From NCBI GenBank assembly GCA_964472875.1, contig CAYYMD010000018.1:1-52355 (forward strand): a stretch of 52,355 nucleotides of DNA. The letters are read 5' to 3'. Within the stretch, counting starts at the first letter, position 1. Each line of letters begins with the position of its first letter. This DNA comes from CAYYMD01 sp964472875. GTDB lineage: Bacteria; Planctomycetota; Phycisphaerae; SM23-33. The translations under genes and the position numbers were made by a program. The notes below the pieces were generated by a model, which saw only the letters and a program-made list of their open reading frames with translations, searched no databases and was not told the origin of the DNA. Below are positions 42,970 to 51,595 of the stretch, piece by piece.

Positions 42970-43916
42970 GCCAGACTCCTGAAAATTCCAATCAAAGCGA
43001 GGATTACAGTAACTATTGCCGCCGGCGTCAGCAAGAACCAGAAGAACTTGACCGCCTGGTCGATTCTGAGCCGCGGGTTCGTATTTCGTATAAGAGTGAC
43101 CAGCGCCACCAGCAGCACGTACTTACCGGCGAATGTCAGCCAGCCCCACCATGCCGGATATACGCCGCCCCAGAAAACCATTATTAACAGCAGCGGAACC
43201 AGCGCCAGCAGCATCGCGCGGGTCATCATCCACATGCCCAGAGCCGGCCCGGAATATTCCACGTAAGCACCGGACATAATCTCGCACTCGGCCTCGGCAA
43301 GGTCGAAAGGCACCTGTCCGAGTTTGGCCTGCATGCAGACTATCGCCACCATCAGCGCCAACACGCCCGATATGCTCCATGCGACCGGACCGGACGCATG
43401 CTGGGCCTGTATAATAGTTCCCAGTTTAAACGACCACCCGGTCTGAGCTACGGCCACCAGTATCGCCAGCAACAGCGGCAGTTCGTAACTGAAAACCAGC
43501 TTCATCTCGCGCGCCGCTCCCACCGCCGCGTGCGGACTGCCCGATGCCAGCCCGCCGTAGATGGTCATCAGCGCCGGAATCAGTAGCAGGTAAATTACAA
43601 CTATAAGGTCGCCCACGAACGCCTGGTCCGGGTATAACAGCGTTCGCCACAATATCACGCCGGTAGTCGCCGTGGCCGCCATCGCTATGACCGGCGCCAG
43701 CAGGAAACCAACCCTGCGCGCGTTGACCGGTACCAGTGTTTCCTTGCCCATCAGCTTCAGTACATCCGCCAGCGGCTGATACCAGGGCGGACCGACCCTC
43801 CACTGAACCAGCGCGGTCACCTTGCGGTCGACGTATTTAAACACCAGCCCCAGGGCCAGCGTTCCCGCAGCCACTATCAAGAACGTTATTGTCATCCACA
43901 GTAAATTTGCTTCCAT
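42960..43916 (-). CDS. NuoH-like membrane subunit
   Basis: 318-residue membrane protein with about eight helices. Conserved elements are KYVDRKVTALVQWRVGPPWYQPLAD (ERKxxxxxQxRxGP motif), AAREMKLVFSYELPLLL (loop with the key Glu pair) and LGQVPFDLAEAECEIMSGAYVEYSGP, split by a short run, which is diagnostic of NuoH/MbhM/EchB. It links the hydrogenase core to the membrane arm. Confidence 0.95.
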   Translation of the reverse strand: MEANLLWMTITFLIVAAGTLALGLVFKYVDRKVTALVQWRVGPPWYQPLADVLKLMGKETLVPVNARRVGFLLAPVIAMAATATTGVILWRTLLYPDQAFVGDLIVVIYLLLIPALMTIYGGLASGSPHAAVGAAREMKLVFSYELPLLLAILVAVAQTGWSFKLGTIIQAQHASGPVAWSISGVLALMVAIVCMQAKLGQVPFDLAEAECEIMSGAYVEYSGPALGMWMMTRAMLLALVPLLLIMVFWGGVYPAWWGWLTFAGKYVLLVALVTLIRNTNPRLRIDQAVKFFWFLLTPAAIVTVILALIGIFRSLAWL

Positions 43917-43919
43917 GGC

Positions 43920-44468
43920 TTATCTTCGCTTGTACGGATCTTCGCCGGTAGTTCTTGCGCCGAGCTGACTTATGCCTTCTTCGGCGGCGTGGTGCTCGTC
44001 AACAAACTGCAGCGCCCCGGCCGGGCACGCCGCCACGCATCTCGGCACCGCTTCTTCGTGTATAAGAATCCTGTCTTCACATAGGTCGCACTTGGCCGAC
44101 TGCCGCCCGTTTATACGCTCCTGCAGCACGCTGTCAACGGAGTTGCCGTACATTTTAGGCGGTATTACGCCAAACGGGCACGCCTTGGCGCATGAGCCGC
44201 AGCCAATACAGCGGAACAGTCGACGTCGGGCGACGCCCTGCTCATCCTGAACCATCGCCTCCACTGGGCAGGCCTCCACGCACGGGGCCGCCTTGCACTG
44301 GCGGCAAATCATCGGCAAAAGCGCTGGTCCCCAGCCGGCGAAGTTCACTATCGGATAATTGGCGTGGCTGTAGTAGCATGCGGCGGCGCACGAGCCACAC
44401 TCTATGCAGCGATCCATGTCCACCACCACGCGTTTTGTTATTCTCGTTTCCGTATCTGTCTGAGGCAT
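43920..44468 (-). CDS. Four-cluster ferredoxin subunit (HycB/CooF-like)
   Basis: 182 residues with four 4Fe-4S motifs: CIECGSCAAACYYSH, CRQCKAAPCVEACP, CIGCGSCAKACPFG, and CDLCEDR...CVAACP. This is the electron-wire subunit that pairs with formate dehydrogenases and molybdopterin proteins (HycB, HyfA, CooF). The start at 44468 has GGAGG six bases upstream; a GTG four codons earlier lacks one. It follows directly after the FDH-like gene, consistent with a tight complex. Confidence 0.92.
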   Translation of the reverse strand: MPQTDTETRITKRVVVDMDRCIECGSCAAACYYSHANYPIVNFAGWGPALLPMICRQCKAAPCVEACPVEAMVQDEQGVARRRLFRCIGCGSCAKACPFGVIPPKMYGNSVDSVLQERINGRQSAKCDLCEDRILIHEEAVPRCVAACPAGALQFVDEHHAAEEGISQLGARTTGEDPYKRR

Positions 44469-44480
44469 ATCGGCCTCCAC

Positions 44481-46160
44481 TTATGGCCCGGTGTATGGGC
44501 TCGTTTCAGTTTGTATTTCGACGATTGCTGGTTCGGCCTGTATACCGCCTGCCGGTCCTTCCAGGCGACAGGGATTAAGTGCTCTGGCCCTGGATATTCC
44601 TCCGGGCAGAACCACCCGTCCGGCGTGCAGTTCGGGAGAAATACTCACTTTCGCCCGCAGATGCCTGTCATGGCATTTAACTGTCACGGTTACCAGGTTA
44701 CTCAGGTTCAATCTTGCGGCGTCATGCTCGGAAATCCTCATCGTGGGTACTTCCTGCACCGCCTGCTGCCAGCTGCCGTGACCGGTCAAAGAGCCGCTCC
44801 CGGCATGCATGGCCTGTCTGGCAAACAACAGCATCAGTCCGTCGCCTTCCATTGTAGGCGCGGTCGAAACCGCCTGGGGCATTTCGGGTGCATCGTACTT
44901 GGCCCGCGGCGGTATTGCCTTTTCCATGGTCGGCACTTCCGGCTCTGTAACGCCCGCCGCCCCCGCCAGCGCTGCAATAACTTGCTCACTGCTTGGCACG
45001 CCGGCCGGCGCTTCTATAAGAGCAGCAACCTCCATCGGCTTGCGGGCATAAAACATAAAATCGCCGTCCGTCTCGCCCGGCGCCGTCAGAGGCAGAACAA
45101 ATTCCGCCGCTTCGGTGGTATCGTTGGAAAGCGGCGCCGCGGCCGCAAGTATCGAGATATCGTTACCCTTATCTTCTGACCAACCAAGTAACCCTATCGG
45201 GTCGCAGCCAACGGTTATTATCGCCGAGCCCTCTGAAGCCAGCGCCTCGGCCATGGGTATGGTTTTACCCGTGCTCGCCAGCCGAACCGCCGCCGGCGCG
45301 TTGGCACTGTCGGTCGCCGCCAGCACACCACCGCCGAATTTCACTGCCAGTTTCGACGCGACGTATCCCACGCAGCGCCAATCTACGCCGCGTGCATATT
45401 CAGCTGCTACTAAAACGGCCAGTTTCTTACAGGACGCAAGCACCCCGGCGGCACTTAATGCGGATTGATTTTCCTTGTCGCCTGGAATATCCAGCCCTGC
45501 CGCGGCCGCAAGCGACATCAGTCCTTCCAGTTCGCCGCCCGGCGGCACATCTATATTGTGCGTGGCGAATTTCGCCGCCGTCCCGCAGGCCGGTTCTATC
45601 GTAATTATCGGCGTGCGGCGGTTTTCCGCATGCCGGTCAAATACACCGTTGGCGCATCTTGGGTCGGATGCGAACACATCCCCTACCATCACGAATCCGT
45701 CGCAGTCGGCCAGCTCATCGTGTGTGAGATAGTCGGCCGGGCCCGACTCCATACCCATCAGCAACTGCTCATCGCCGGGCTCCATTACTATGCTTAATTT
45801 TGCGCCTTCCCACGCGTTGCACCATTCGGCGGCCGCCGCCATCTGACGACATGAAACACCGCCGTCGAGCATAATCACTATGTCCCTTCCGGCCGCCTGG
45901 CGTATTATCTCTTCAACCGCCTGTGACATTCCCACTCGCTGGAGTTTACCGCCCGTGCGCTTGGCGGGCTCGAGAATCCGCCGCGGATGGCTAATCAGTT
46001 CGCCCAACGTGCTGCCCCGCGCGCACAGGCCCACGCCCGCCATCAGCGGCGGTTCGGAATGCCATCTGTCCGGTCCGCTGCTGCCCAGCGACAGTTCGCA
46101 GCCGGCCGGGCAAAGCGTGCACCTGGCGGCGGTCTGATTTTGTGTTTTTGTTTCCGTCAT
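44481..46160 (-). CDS. Formate-dehydrogenase/NuoG-like molybdopterin-fold protein, active-site residue absent
   Basis: 559 residues. The N-terminal cluster motif has Cys14, Cys17, Cys21 and Cys46 (RCTLCPAGCEL...GVGLCARG). A molybdopterin oxidoreductase fold follows (ADCDGFVMVGDVFASDP, ITVGCDPIGLLGW, AAEFVLPLTAPGETDGDFMF). The C-terminal dinucleotide-binding domain (~455-550) has HDAARLNLSNLVTVTVK. Where FdhF has its Sec/Cys-His active site, this protein has MEPGDEQLLMG with neither. It is shorter than FdhF and closer to NuoG in that respect. Likely an electron-transfer or structural scaffold for the input arm; binding of molybdopterin is uncertain. Confidence 0.82.
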   Translation of the reverse strand: MTETKTQNQTAARCTLCPAGCELSLGSSGPDRWHSEPPLMAGVGLCARGSTLGELISHPRRILEPAKRTGGKLQRVGMSQAVEEIIRQAAGRDIVIMLDGGVSCRQMAAAAEWCNAWEGAKLSIVMEPGDEQLLMGMESGPADYLTHDELADCDGFVMVGDVFASDPRCANGVFDRHAENRRTPIITIEPACGTAAKFATHNIDVPPGGELEGLMSLAAAAGLDIPGDKENQSALSAAGVLASCKKLAVLVAAEYARGVDWRCVGYVASKLAVKFGGGVLAATDSANAPAAVRLASTGKTIPMAEALASEGSAIITVGCDPIGLLGWSEDKGNDISILAAAAPLSNDTTEAAEFVLPLTAPGETDGDFMFYARKPMEVAALIEAPAGVPSSEQVIAALAGAAGVTEPEVPTMEKAIPPRAKYDAPEMPQAVSTAPTMEGDGLMLLFARQAMHAGSGSLTGHGSWQQAVQEVPTMRISEHDAARLNLSNLVTVTVKCHDRHLRAKVSISPELHAGRVVLPGGISRARALNPCRLEGPAGGIQAEPAIVEIQTETSPYTGP

Positions 46161-46185
46161 AATCTTCTCGCCAAATACCGGCCGA

Positions 46186-47007
46186 TTAAAATACGTTCGG
46201 ATAATCCTTTATAAGAGCGTAGTTAATGTCCGGGCCGTCCTTGCAGAGATAATAGGGCCCGATGTTGCACCGCCCGCATATGCCCATCCCGCAACTCATC
46301 CTTCGGTTCATGGACAAATAAATCTGCTCGGCGTCGAGGCCCTCTTCCAGCAATGTCATGGTCGTGAACTTCAACATAATGCTTGGGCCGCAAACGAATG
46401 CATAGCAGTTCGATTTGTCCACATCAAGGTCTTTCAGCAGTGTAGTGACCACGCCGGTGTTGCCGTTCCAGCCCGGTTCGGGATTGTCTATAGTGCAGGT
46501 AAAATCGACTTTATCGTGCTGCGGCCATTGCTCGTGCTGGTCACGATAGAGCAACTCGGACACGCTCCTTGAGCCGTACTTGATACTCATGCGGCGGATG
46601 GGGTCTATATCGTCCAGCAACGCCAGTATAAGCGCCCGCAGCGGAGCAAGTCCCACGCCGCCGCCTACGACCAGGACGTCCTTATCTTTAAGTTTCTCCA
46701 GCGGGTAGCCCTTGCCGAACGGACCTCGCAGGCCAAGCGTCTGGCCGGGCTCGCACTCGTGCAGTCGGTCGGTCACACGGCCGGTCTTGAGAATGGTTAT
46801 CTCCAGACGCTCGGGTTCATTGGGCGAACTTGACGGAGTAAAGGGCGCCTCTCCCACGCCGGGAAGCGTCAGTTGCACGAACTGCCCCGCCTTGAAAGGC
46901 ATAGGCGTGGTCGGCTCGAGCACCAACGTCTTAATCGTGGGCGTCTCGTCTATAACTTCCGTCAGTACAGCGGCTTCCGGTGCGAGTGTGTTTGCGCCGT
47001 GAATCAT
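46186..47007 (-). CDS. FAD/NAD(P)-binding diaphorase subunit (HydG/AsrB-like gamma)
   Basis: 273-residue ferredoxin-reductase-type flavoprotein. It has the FAD-binding barrel (FKAGQFVQLTLPGVGEAPFTPS), NAD-binding domain (VLVVGGGVGLAPLRALI, FVCGPSIMLKFTT) and a C-terminal 2Fe-2S motif with Cys239, Cys244, Cys247 and Cys255 (CGMGICGRCN...C). This is the gamma subunit layout of archaeal sulfhydrogenases, anaerobic sulfite reductase B and PyrK. It would exchange electrons between NAD(P)H and the iron-sulfur chain. Overlaps the beta-type gene by four bases. Confidence 0.92.
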   Translation of the reverse strand: MIHGANTLAPEAAVLTEVIDETPTIKTLVLEPTTPMPFKAGQFVQLTLPGVGEAPFTPSSSPNEPERLEITILKTGRVTDRLHECEPGQTLGLRGPFGKGYPLEKLKDKDVLVVGGGVGLAPLRALILALLDDIDPIRRMSIKYGSRSVSELLYRDQHEQWPQHDKVDFTCTIDNPEPGWNGNTGVVTTLLKDLDVDKSNCYAFVCGPSIMLKFTTMTLLEEGLDAEQIYLSMNRRMSCGMGICGRCNIGPYYLCKDGPDINYALIKDYPNVF

Positions 47008-48098
47008 TTAGATAACTCCTGGACAACCTGGCGAATGTCGATGGCGCCGGCGCATCCGGTGATGCACCGTCCGCAGCCCACACAACTCACCATCCCCACC
47101 TGCTGGGGCGAATATACGAATTTGTGCAGGATGCGATTCGCCAATCGGCTGCGCAGTTCCGCGCGCGGGTTCAGCTTCATATTCACCCCCCCGGCCATGC
47201 GGGGATAAGTGCTCAGCAGGCAACTGTCCCAGTTGCGGACGCGCTCGAACTGCTTGGGATCAATCTGCTGGTCGTAAAGATAGAAACAATAACAGGTCGG
47301 GCAGACATTCGTGCATGCGCCGCATTCGACACAGTCGGCTGCGAACTTCTGCCAGCCCATATCGTCGCCTTCGGGTAATTTCGGAGGGTTCTCGTCGCTT
47401 GTGCGGAAGTTAAACTGGGTGTTCTGGTTCTCCACCTGCTCTCTCATCCGCTTGCGGGCCTCTTCACGCTGAGACAGCTGCGCATCCGTGGCATTCGGAT
47501 AATCTTTGCCGCCAAGTAACTCCTGTCCCTTTTCCGTGGCCACATCCACCACGTAACCGTCATCGAGAGGCGTAACGTTGACGTCGTAGCCCTCTGTGCA
47601 GAACGGCTGGCCGCCCACCAGCGTGCAGCAGCACGTTTCCGCACACGCCGGACAGTCGCAGGAAACTACCGTAATCGCATCTCGCCTGGCCTTGTAGAAC
47701 GGGTCTTCGTACTCGCCCTCGAGCATAACCCTGTCCAGGTACTTAATGGCTTTAAGTTCGCATGCCCGCACGCCGACGACCACCGTCTTGGCGGCCCGGA
47801 TTTCGGCTTCCTGCTGTTCGGCACTGTATCGGGCGACCGACTCCATCGGCGGCATGAAAATGCCTTTCATGCTCTGGGCCGGTCGCGGTCTGCGAAGGCC
47901 TTCTACCCATACCTGGCCCTCGACCTTGCCTACCCACGGCAGTGGCTCGGCCTTTACCTGCGAGTAACGGCCCTGCAAATCAACCCTCGCCAGCGGCCTG
48001 TCGTGGCCGGCCGGGCGAATTGGCCCGTACATCTCCCGGCCTTCACTTACCGTCAGAAGGTCGGTTAACTCCTGCTCGGATAAAAAATAAGTCGTCAT
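47004..48098 (-). CDS. 4Fe-4S dicluster subunit (HydB/AsrA-like beta)
   Basis: 364-residue iron-sulfur protein, first gene of the hydrogenase operon. It has two clusters: CVECGACTNVCPTCYCF (~255) and CVGCGRCITGCAG (near the C-terminus). An upstream Cys-rich stretch, CDCPACAETCCC, is typical of HydB/AsrA and often binds further iron or flavin. VVGVRACELKAIKYLDRVML is the diagnostic N-terminal motif. The start at 48098 is preceded by CGGAG. With the gamma subunit it forms an NAD(P)H:acceptor module. Confidence 0.92.
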   Translation of the reverse strand: MTTYFLSEQELTDLLTVSEGREMYGPIRPAGHDRPLARVDLQGRYSQVKAEPLPWVGKVEGQVWVEGLRRPRPAQSMKGIFMPPMESVARYSAEQQEAEIRAAKTVVVGVRACELKAIKYLDRVMLEGEYEDPFYKARRDAITVVSCDCPACAETCCCTLVGGQPFCTEGYDVNVTPLDDGYVVDVATEKGQELLGGKDYPNATDAQLSQREEARKRMREQVENQNTQFNFRTSDENPPKLPEGDDMGWQKFAADCVECGACTNVCPTCYCFYLYDQQIDPKQFERVRNWDSCLLSTYPRMAGGVNMKLNPRAELRSRLANRILHKFVYSPQQVGMVSCVGCGRCITGCAGAIDIRQVVQELSK

Positions 48099-48156
48099 AT
48101 CTTGCTCCGGAAGACGCCGGGCACAATATATGCCACGGGTCTCCATCCCTTACGTA

Positions 48157-48192
48157 CATGCCAGTGTACAACGGCATGACTACATAGTTCAA
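48157..48192 (-). promoter_or_regulatory. Promoter and operator-like dyad of the hydrogenase operon
   Basis: On the - strand TTGAAC (48192-48187), an 18-base spacer and TACACT (48168-48163) form a weak promoter about 65 bases before the first operon gene. A dyad CATGCC-N10-GGCATG (48157-48162, 48173-48178) encloses the -10 box exactly, and a nested GTACA/TGTAC dyad overlaps it. A repressor bound there would block the promoter. Which regulator is unknown. Confidence 0.45.
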
Positions 48193-48253
48193 GTTAAATT
48201 GAGAAATTTTTCACAAACTATTTTAAGTAACATTTCATCGACTGTTTTCGAAC

Positions 48254-48637
48254 TTATTGTCGCAGGCCTATAGCCGATGCTATAGCGTGCGAATGTATGT
48301 GACTGATAGACACCTGCAAATCGGCAAGTCGCTGCTGGTCGGCGATCTGACGACACCGCCCGGAAAGCCGAACCCGTGGCCTGCCGGATGGGTCGTTGCA
48401 GACTTCAATGTCCTGCCATGATATCCCATTGGCCCAGCCGGTTCCAAGAACTTTCAGCACCGCTTCCTTGGCGGCGAACCGCCCGGACAGATGCTCTATC
48501 CACCGCTTCTTGCCCGTGCAGTACTCCAGTTCAGCTCGGGTGAATACTCTCTCGAGAAGCCGCTCTCCGTGTCTGTTGATCGCGGCTGAGAGACGGCGGC
48601 ATTCAACCATGTCAATTCCATGCGAAAGTTTTTCCAT
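48254..48637 (-). CDS. acpS: Holo-[acyl-carrier-protein] synthase
   Basis: 127-residue phosphopantetheinyl transferase activating acyl carrier protein. HGIDMVECRRL (Mg-binding Asp), RVFTRAELEYC, LSGRFAAKEAVLKVLGTG (second motif with Glu and Lys) and VSISHIHSHAIASAIG are standard. The ATG at 48637 gives the family length; a longer in-frame reading to 48826 has no homologous sequence. GGGAGG lies about 16 bases upstream, somewhat far. It is 155 bases upstream of the hydrogenase operon on the same strand and divergent from the histidine kinase. Confidence 0.93.
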   Translation of the reverse strand: MEKLSHGIDMVECRRLSAAINRHGERLLERVFTRAELEYCTGKKRWIEHLSGRFAAKEAVLKVLGTGWANGISWQDIEVCNDPSGRPRVRLSGRCRQIADQQRLADLQVSISHIHSHAIASAIGLRQ

Positions 48638-48815
48638 GAACTTAGGAAGATAACCTCCCCCACCCCGGCATAAAAGCGGAAAATTCGCACGAAACAAAAT
48701 TACTCCACCACATCGTTTATGTTTCTCTCTCAAGAGCCCGCCGCCCGGCGGCCGATAAATATTAAGCGGTTCGAATAAATGGAAGTCATGAACTGTTACG
48801 TGAGTAGATAATTCC

Positions 48816-49607
48816 GTGTCATCCACCGCATCAATAAATATAGAATCTCAGGAAATCCGACTCGAGCGGCTGCGTCGCGAAGTTGAATCGCTTCGGGAGC
48901 AACTCAGGCGCGCCCAGCGGCTCGCATCCCTTGGCACCGTGACGGCGATGGTCGCTCACGAGTTCAATAATATCCTTACCCCCATAACCAATTACGCCCG
49001 GCTGGCCCAGGAGAACCAGGCACTGGCTGAAAAAGCCCTCGCCCGAGCCGCCGAAGGCGGCGCCAGGGCCGAGGCCATATGCAGCGCCATCCTCGGTTTC
49101 GCCGTCGATAAAAACGCCCCGAGCAAAAGTGAATTCCGGCAGGTTTCCGTGCTCGAACTGGTCGGCCGCACGATTCGCGCCACGGCCAGGGACCCATCCA
49201 AGGACAAAATCGAAATTACAACGGACATCCCGGCCGAGCTGACCCTCAGCACAAGGCCGGTCGAACTGCAGCAGGTCATGTTCAACCTGCTACTCAACGC
49301 TCGCCGCTCGATTATGCGGAAACAGCCACCCCGCCGAATCCATATTTACGCCAACCACGATGACAAAGGAAAATCCATCCGCATCGGCGTCTCGGACAAC
49401 GGCGTGGGTATTCCGCCGGAAAACATGGAGAGGATATTCCAGCCGTTCTTCTCGACCGGCTCATCAGATGACAATGATGAATCCGGCGGCTGCGGCCTGG
49501 GGTTGCCCGTCTGCCGCGAGATAGTCACCTCGCTCGGCGGCGAAATAACCGCCGACAGCACGCCGGGCCGGGGAGCCACCTTTACCGTTTGCCTGCCGTG
49601 CGACTGA
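48816..49607 (+). CDS. Soluble sensor histidine kinase
   Basis: 263 residues. A coiled coil (~8-38, LERLRREVESLREQLRRAQR) leads to the H-box TVTAMVAHEFNNILTPI (His48) and a HATPase_c domain: N-box LQQVMFNLLLNARRS, G1 DNGVGIPP, F-box FQPFF, G2 GGCGLGLPV. No transmembrane or PAS/GAF domain, so it must sense or receive signal through a partner. The HEFNN H-box is of the NtrB/AtoS-like subgroup. The start is GTG at 48816 with a poor SD. No response regulator is adjacent in the window; it is divergent from acpS. Confidence 0.88.
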   Translation: MSSTASINIESQEIRLERLRREVESLREQLRRAQRLASLGTVTAMVAHEFNNILTPITNYARLAQENQALAEKALARAAEGGARAEAICSAILGFAVDKNAPSKSEFRQVSVLELVGRTIRATARDPSKDKIEITTDIPAELTLSTRPVELQQVMFNLLLNARRSIMRKQPPRRIHIYANHDDKGKSIRIGVSDNGVGIPPENMERIFQPFFSTGSSDDNDESGGCGLGLPVCREIVTSLGGEITADSTPGRGATFTVCLPCD

Positions 49608-49730
49608 AGATAATTCTTCAGGGCTTGACCGCCCGGCCGGTAAGGTTAGAATATTCTTCCTGTAACCTGAGCCGCTACAATCGTTAATTGACATCGGCGT
49701 GCGACATTGTTAATTTTGACATTGTCGCGG

Positions 49731-49758
49731 TTGCATGAACCGCGCGGCACAATATAAT
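49731..49758 (+). promoter_or_regulatory. Promoter of the SH3-domain protein gene
   Basis: TTGCAT (49731-49736), 16-base spacer, TATAAT (49753-49758), 31 bases before the ATG, with AAGGAG at 49778-49783. Just upstream, two similar elements (GTTAATTGACAT near 49683 and GTTAATTTTGACATTGT near 49709) may be operator half-sites. Confidence 0.6.
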
Positions 49759-49789
49759 TATTAGATTGCGGTGTGATAAGGAGCACATC

Positions 49790-51583
49790 ATGAAAACAAG
49801 TTTAACCACAGCATTATCGGTGGCGTTAACGTGCATGGCCATCTCCGCCGGCGCGCAGACAACCGACGAGAACTCATCCTACACCGGCGTGGTGACCGGC
49901 ACGAACGTCAACGTTCGCTCGGCCCCGGGGACTACCGCGTATCCGTGCACACGGCTCTCCCGCCCGGAAAAAGTCAAGGTCGTCGGCTCCATGTCCGGAT
50001 GGCTGAAGATAGAAGCCCCGGATGATGTGTTCTGCGTCATCTCCAAAAAATACGTCAAACCCGACAGCAGCGGCGACATCGGCACCGTGACCGATGACAA
50101 TATATGGGTCCGCGCCGGCGGGCCGATGGCCGAATGGTCCAAACTCACAAAGTACTGGGTGCGCCAGGGCCGCCTGAGCACCGGCGCCAAAGTGAAGATT
50201 ATCGGCCAGGGCGATGACTTCTATAAAATCGCCCCGCCCAAAGGTGCGTATTACTGGATCTCGGCCGACTACGTAAAGCCCGTCACCCGGGAACGCACGC
50301 CCGACACAACAACGGGCGAAACCCGGGAGTCCCCCGACACGGGCGGGGAAACCCCAACCACCCGCCCGGCCGTGAAGGAAACCAGGCCAAAACCAAAGGA
50401 CACCCGCGACCTTGAGCGGGAAAGGTTCAAGGCCGCGGAAGAACTCCTGCAGCAGGAACTTCAGAAACCCAAGGACCAGCGCGACCTCGAGATGCTGCTT
50501 AGCAAATATAAGAATCTCGATATCTCCCAGGACAGTTATCTCCAGACGTGGGTCGATGCCAGAATCGAGTATCTCCAGACCGCCATCGAGCAGAACAAGG
50601 ACCTGGAACAGATCGACAACCTCGTCGAAAGCGCAGCCGAGCGGCAGCGTCGGTACCAGTCCAGGCGAGAGGAACTCCGCGAAAAGCGCTGGCTTCAGAC
50701 CGCCACAAAGCCCGCGCCCGGCCAGAGCGCAAAAGGCGTCCTGTCCCGCAGCGCAATGTTCCCCGGCGGCGCCACGGGGCCGCGGCGATACATGCTGCAG
50801 GACCCGGCCACGGGAAGCATCAACGCTTACGCCCAGAGCACCGACGATGTTGTCGATCTTTCCGATCATGTCGGCCAATATGTATCCGTAACAGGTAAGG
50901 GTAAATTCGACGAAGGGCTCGGGACGTTCGTAATCGATGTCCGCCACATCGAAGTGCTGGAGACGGATGTCGAACTGCCCGCGCCGCCCAGGCCGAGGAT
51001 CGCGCCGCCGGAACCCCCGGCCCCTCCGACAGAACCCGAACCCATGGAGCGGGCCAGGCCCACCGAAGAAGAAACCGCCGCTCCCAAAGAAGAAGCCGAA
51101 CCGGAGGCGGAAAAACCCGCGCCCAAACCGGAGACGAAGCCGGAGGCCGAGCCCCCCGCCTCCAGGCCCGTTGACGTCAAACCCGAGCCGGAAGAAAAGC
51201 CCGAACCCGTCGTAAAACCCGAAACAAAAATCGAGCCGGAGACCGAAAGCGTAGAACCCGAAATCGAGCCCGAAGCAGCGGAACCGAAGGTCGAACCGGA
51301 AGAACCCAAGGCCGAGCCGGAAGAGCCGAAGGCCGAGCCCGAGGAACCTGAAACCGAGCCCGAGGAACCTGAAACCGAGCCCGAGGAACCGAAAATAAAG
51401 ATCGAGCCGATAGAACCGGAACCCCGTCCCGACATGGGCGGCGAAAGCGACGAACCCCCGGCCGAGCGGGAAAAGCCGGCCACCGAGACGGAAGAGGACA
51501 AACCGCTTCCGCCCACCGGCCTGCCGCTCATCACACCGGAGACCAGGCCCGACTCGCCCGTGGATACGGATGAATACAAGTAG
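49790..51583 (+). CDS. Secreted SH3-domain protein with Pro/Glu-rich tail
   Basis: 597 residues with a signal peptide (cleavage near SAGA). Two bacterial SH3-like domains: ~32-92 (GVVTGTNVNVRSAPGTTAYP...VKVVGSMSGWLKIEAP) and ~97-167 (DNIWVRAGGPMAEW...VKIIGQGDDFYKIAPP), usually for cell-wall or protein binding. A charged helical/coiled region follows (~200-310), then a second beta region (~325-395, YVSVTGKGKFDEGLGTFVID). The last ~190 residues are a low-complexity Glu/Pro/Lys tail that could span or coat the wall. The ATG at 49790 has AAGGAG in front. Likely periplasmic or surface-exposed; precise role unknown. Confidence 0.82.
   Translation: MKTSLTTALSVALTCMAISAGAQTTDENSSYTGVVTGTNVNVRSAPGTTAYPCTRLSRPEKVKVVGSMSGWLKIEAPDDVFCVISKKYVKPDSSGDIGTVTDDNIWVRAGGPMAEWSKLTKYWVRQGRLSTGAKVKIIGQGDDFYKIAPPKGAYYWISADYVKPVTRERTPDTTTGETRESPDTGGETPTTRPAVKETRPKPKDTRDLERERFKAAEELLQQELQKPKDQRDLEMLLSKYKNLDISQDSYLQTWVDARIEYLQTAIEQNKDLEQIDNLVESAAERQRRYQSRREELREKRWLQTATKPAPGQSAKGVLSRSAMFPGGATGPRRYMLQDPATGSINAYAQSTDDVVDLSDHVGQYVSVTGKGKFDEGLGTFVIDVRHIEVLETDVELPAPPRPRIAPPEPPAPPTEPEPMERARPTEEETAAPKEEAEPEAEKPAPKPETKPEAEPPASRPVDVKPEPEEKPEPVVKPETKIEPETESVEPEIEPEAAEPKVEPEEPKAEPEEPKAEPEEPETEPEEPETEPEEPKIKIEPIEPEPRPDMGGESDEPPAEREKPATETEEDKPLPPTGLPLITPETRPDSPVDTDEYK
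51338..51388 (+). repeat. 21-base tandem repeat in the Glu/Pro tail
   Basis: The unit of 21 bases at 51338-51358 (encoding PEEPETE) is repeated exactly at 51359-51379 and begins a third time. It follows more diverged copies of the same unit (PEEPKAE). Recent slippage or unequal crossing-over expands this part of the SH3 protein. Confidence 0.85.
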
Positions 51584-51595
51584 GTCCGTTTATTA

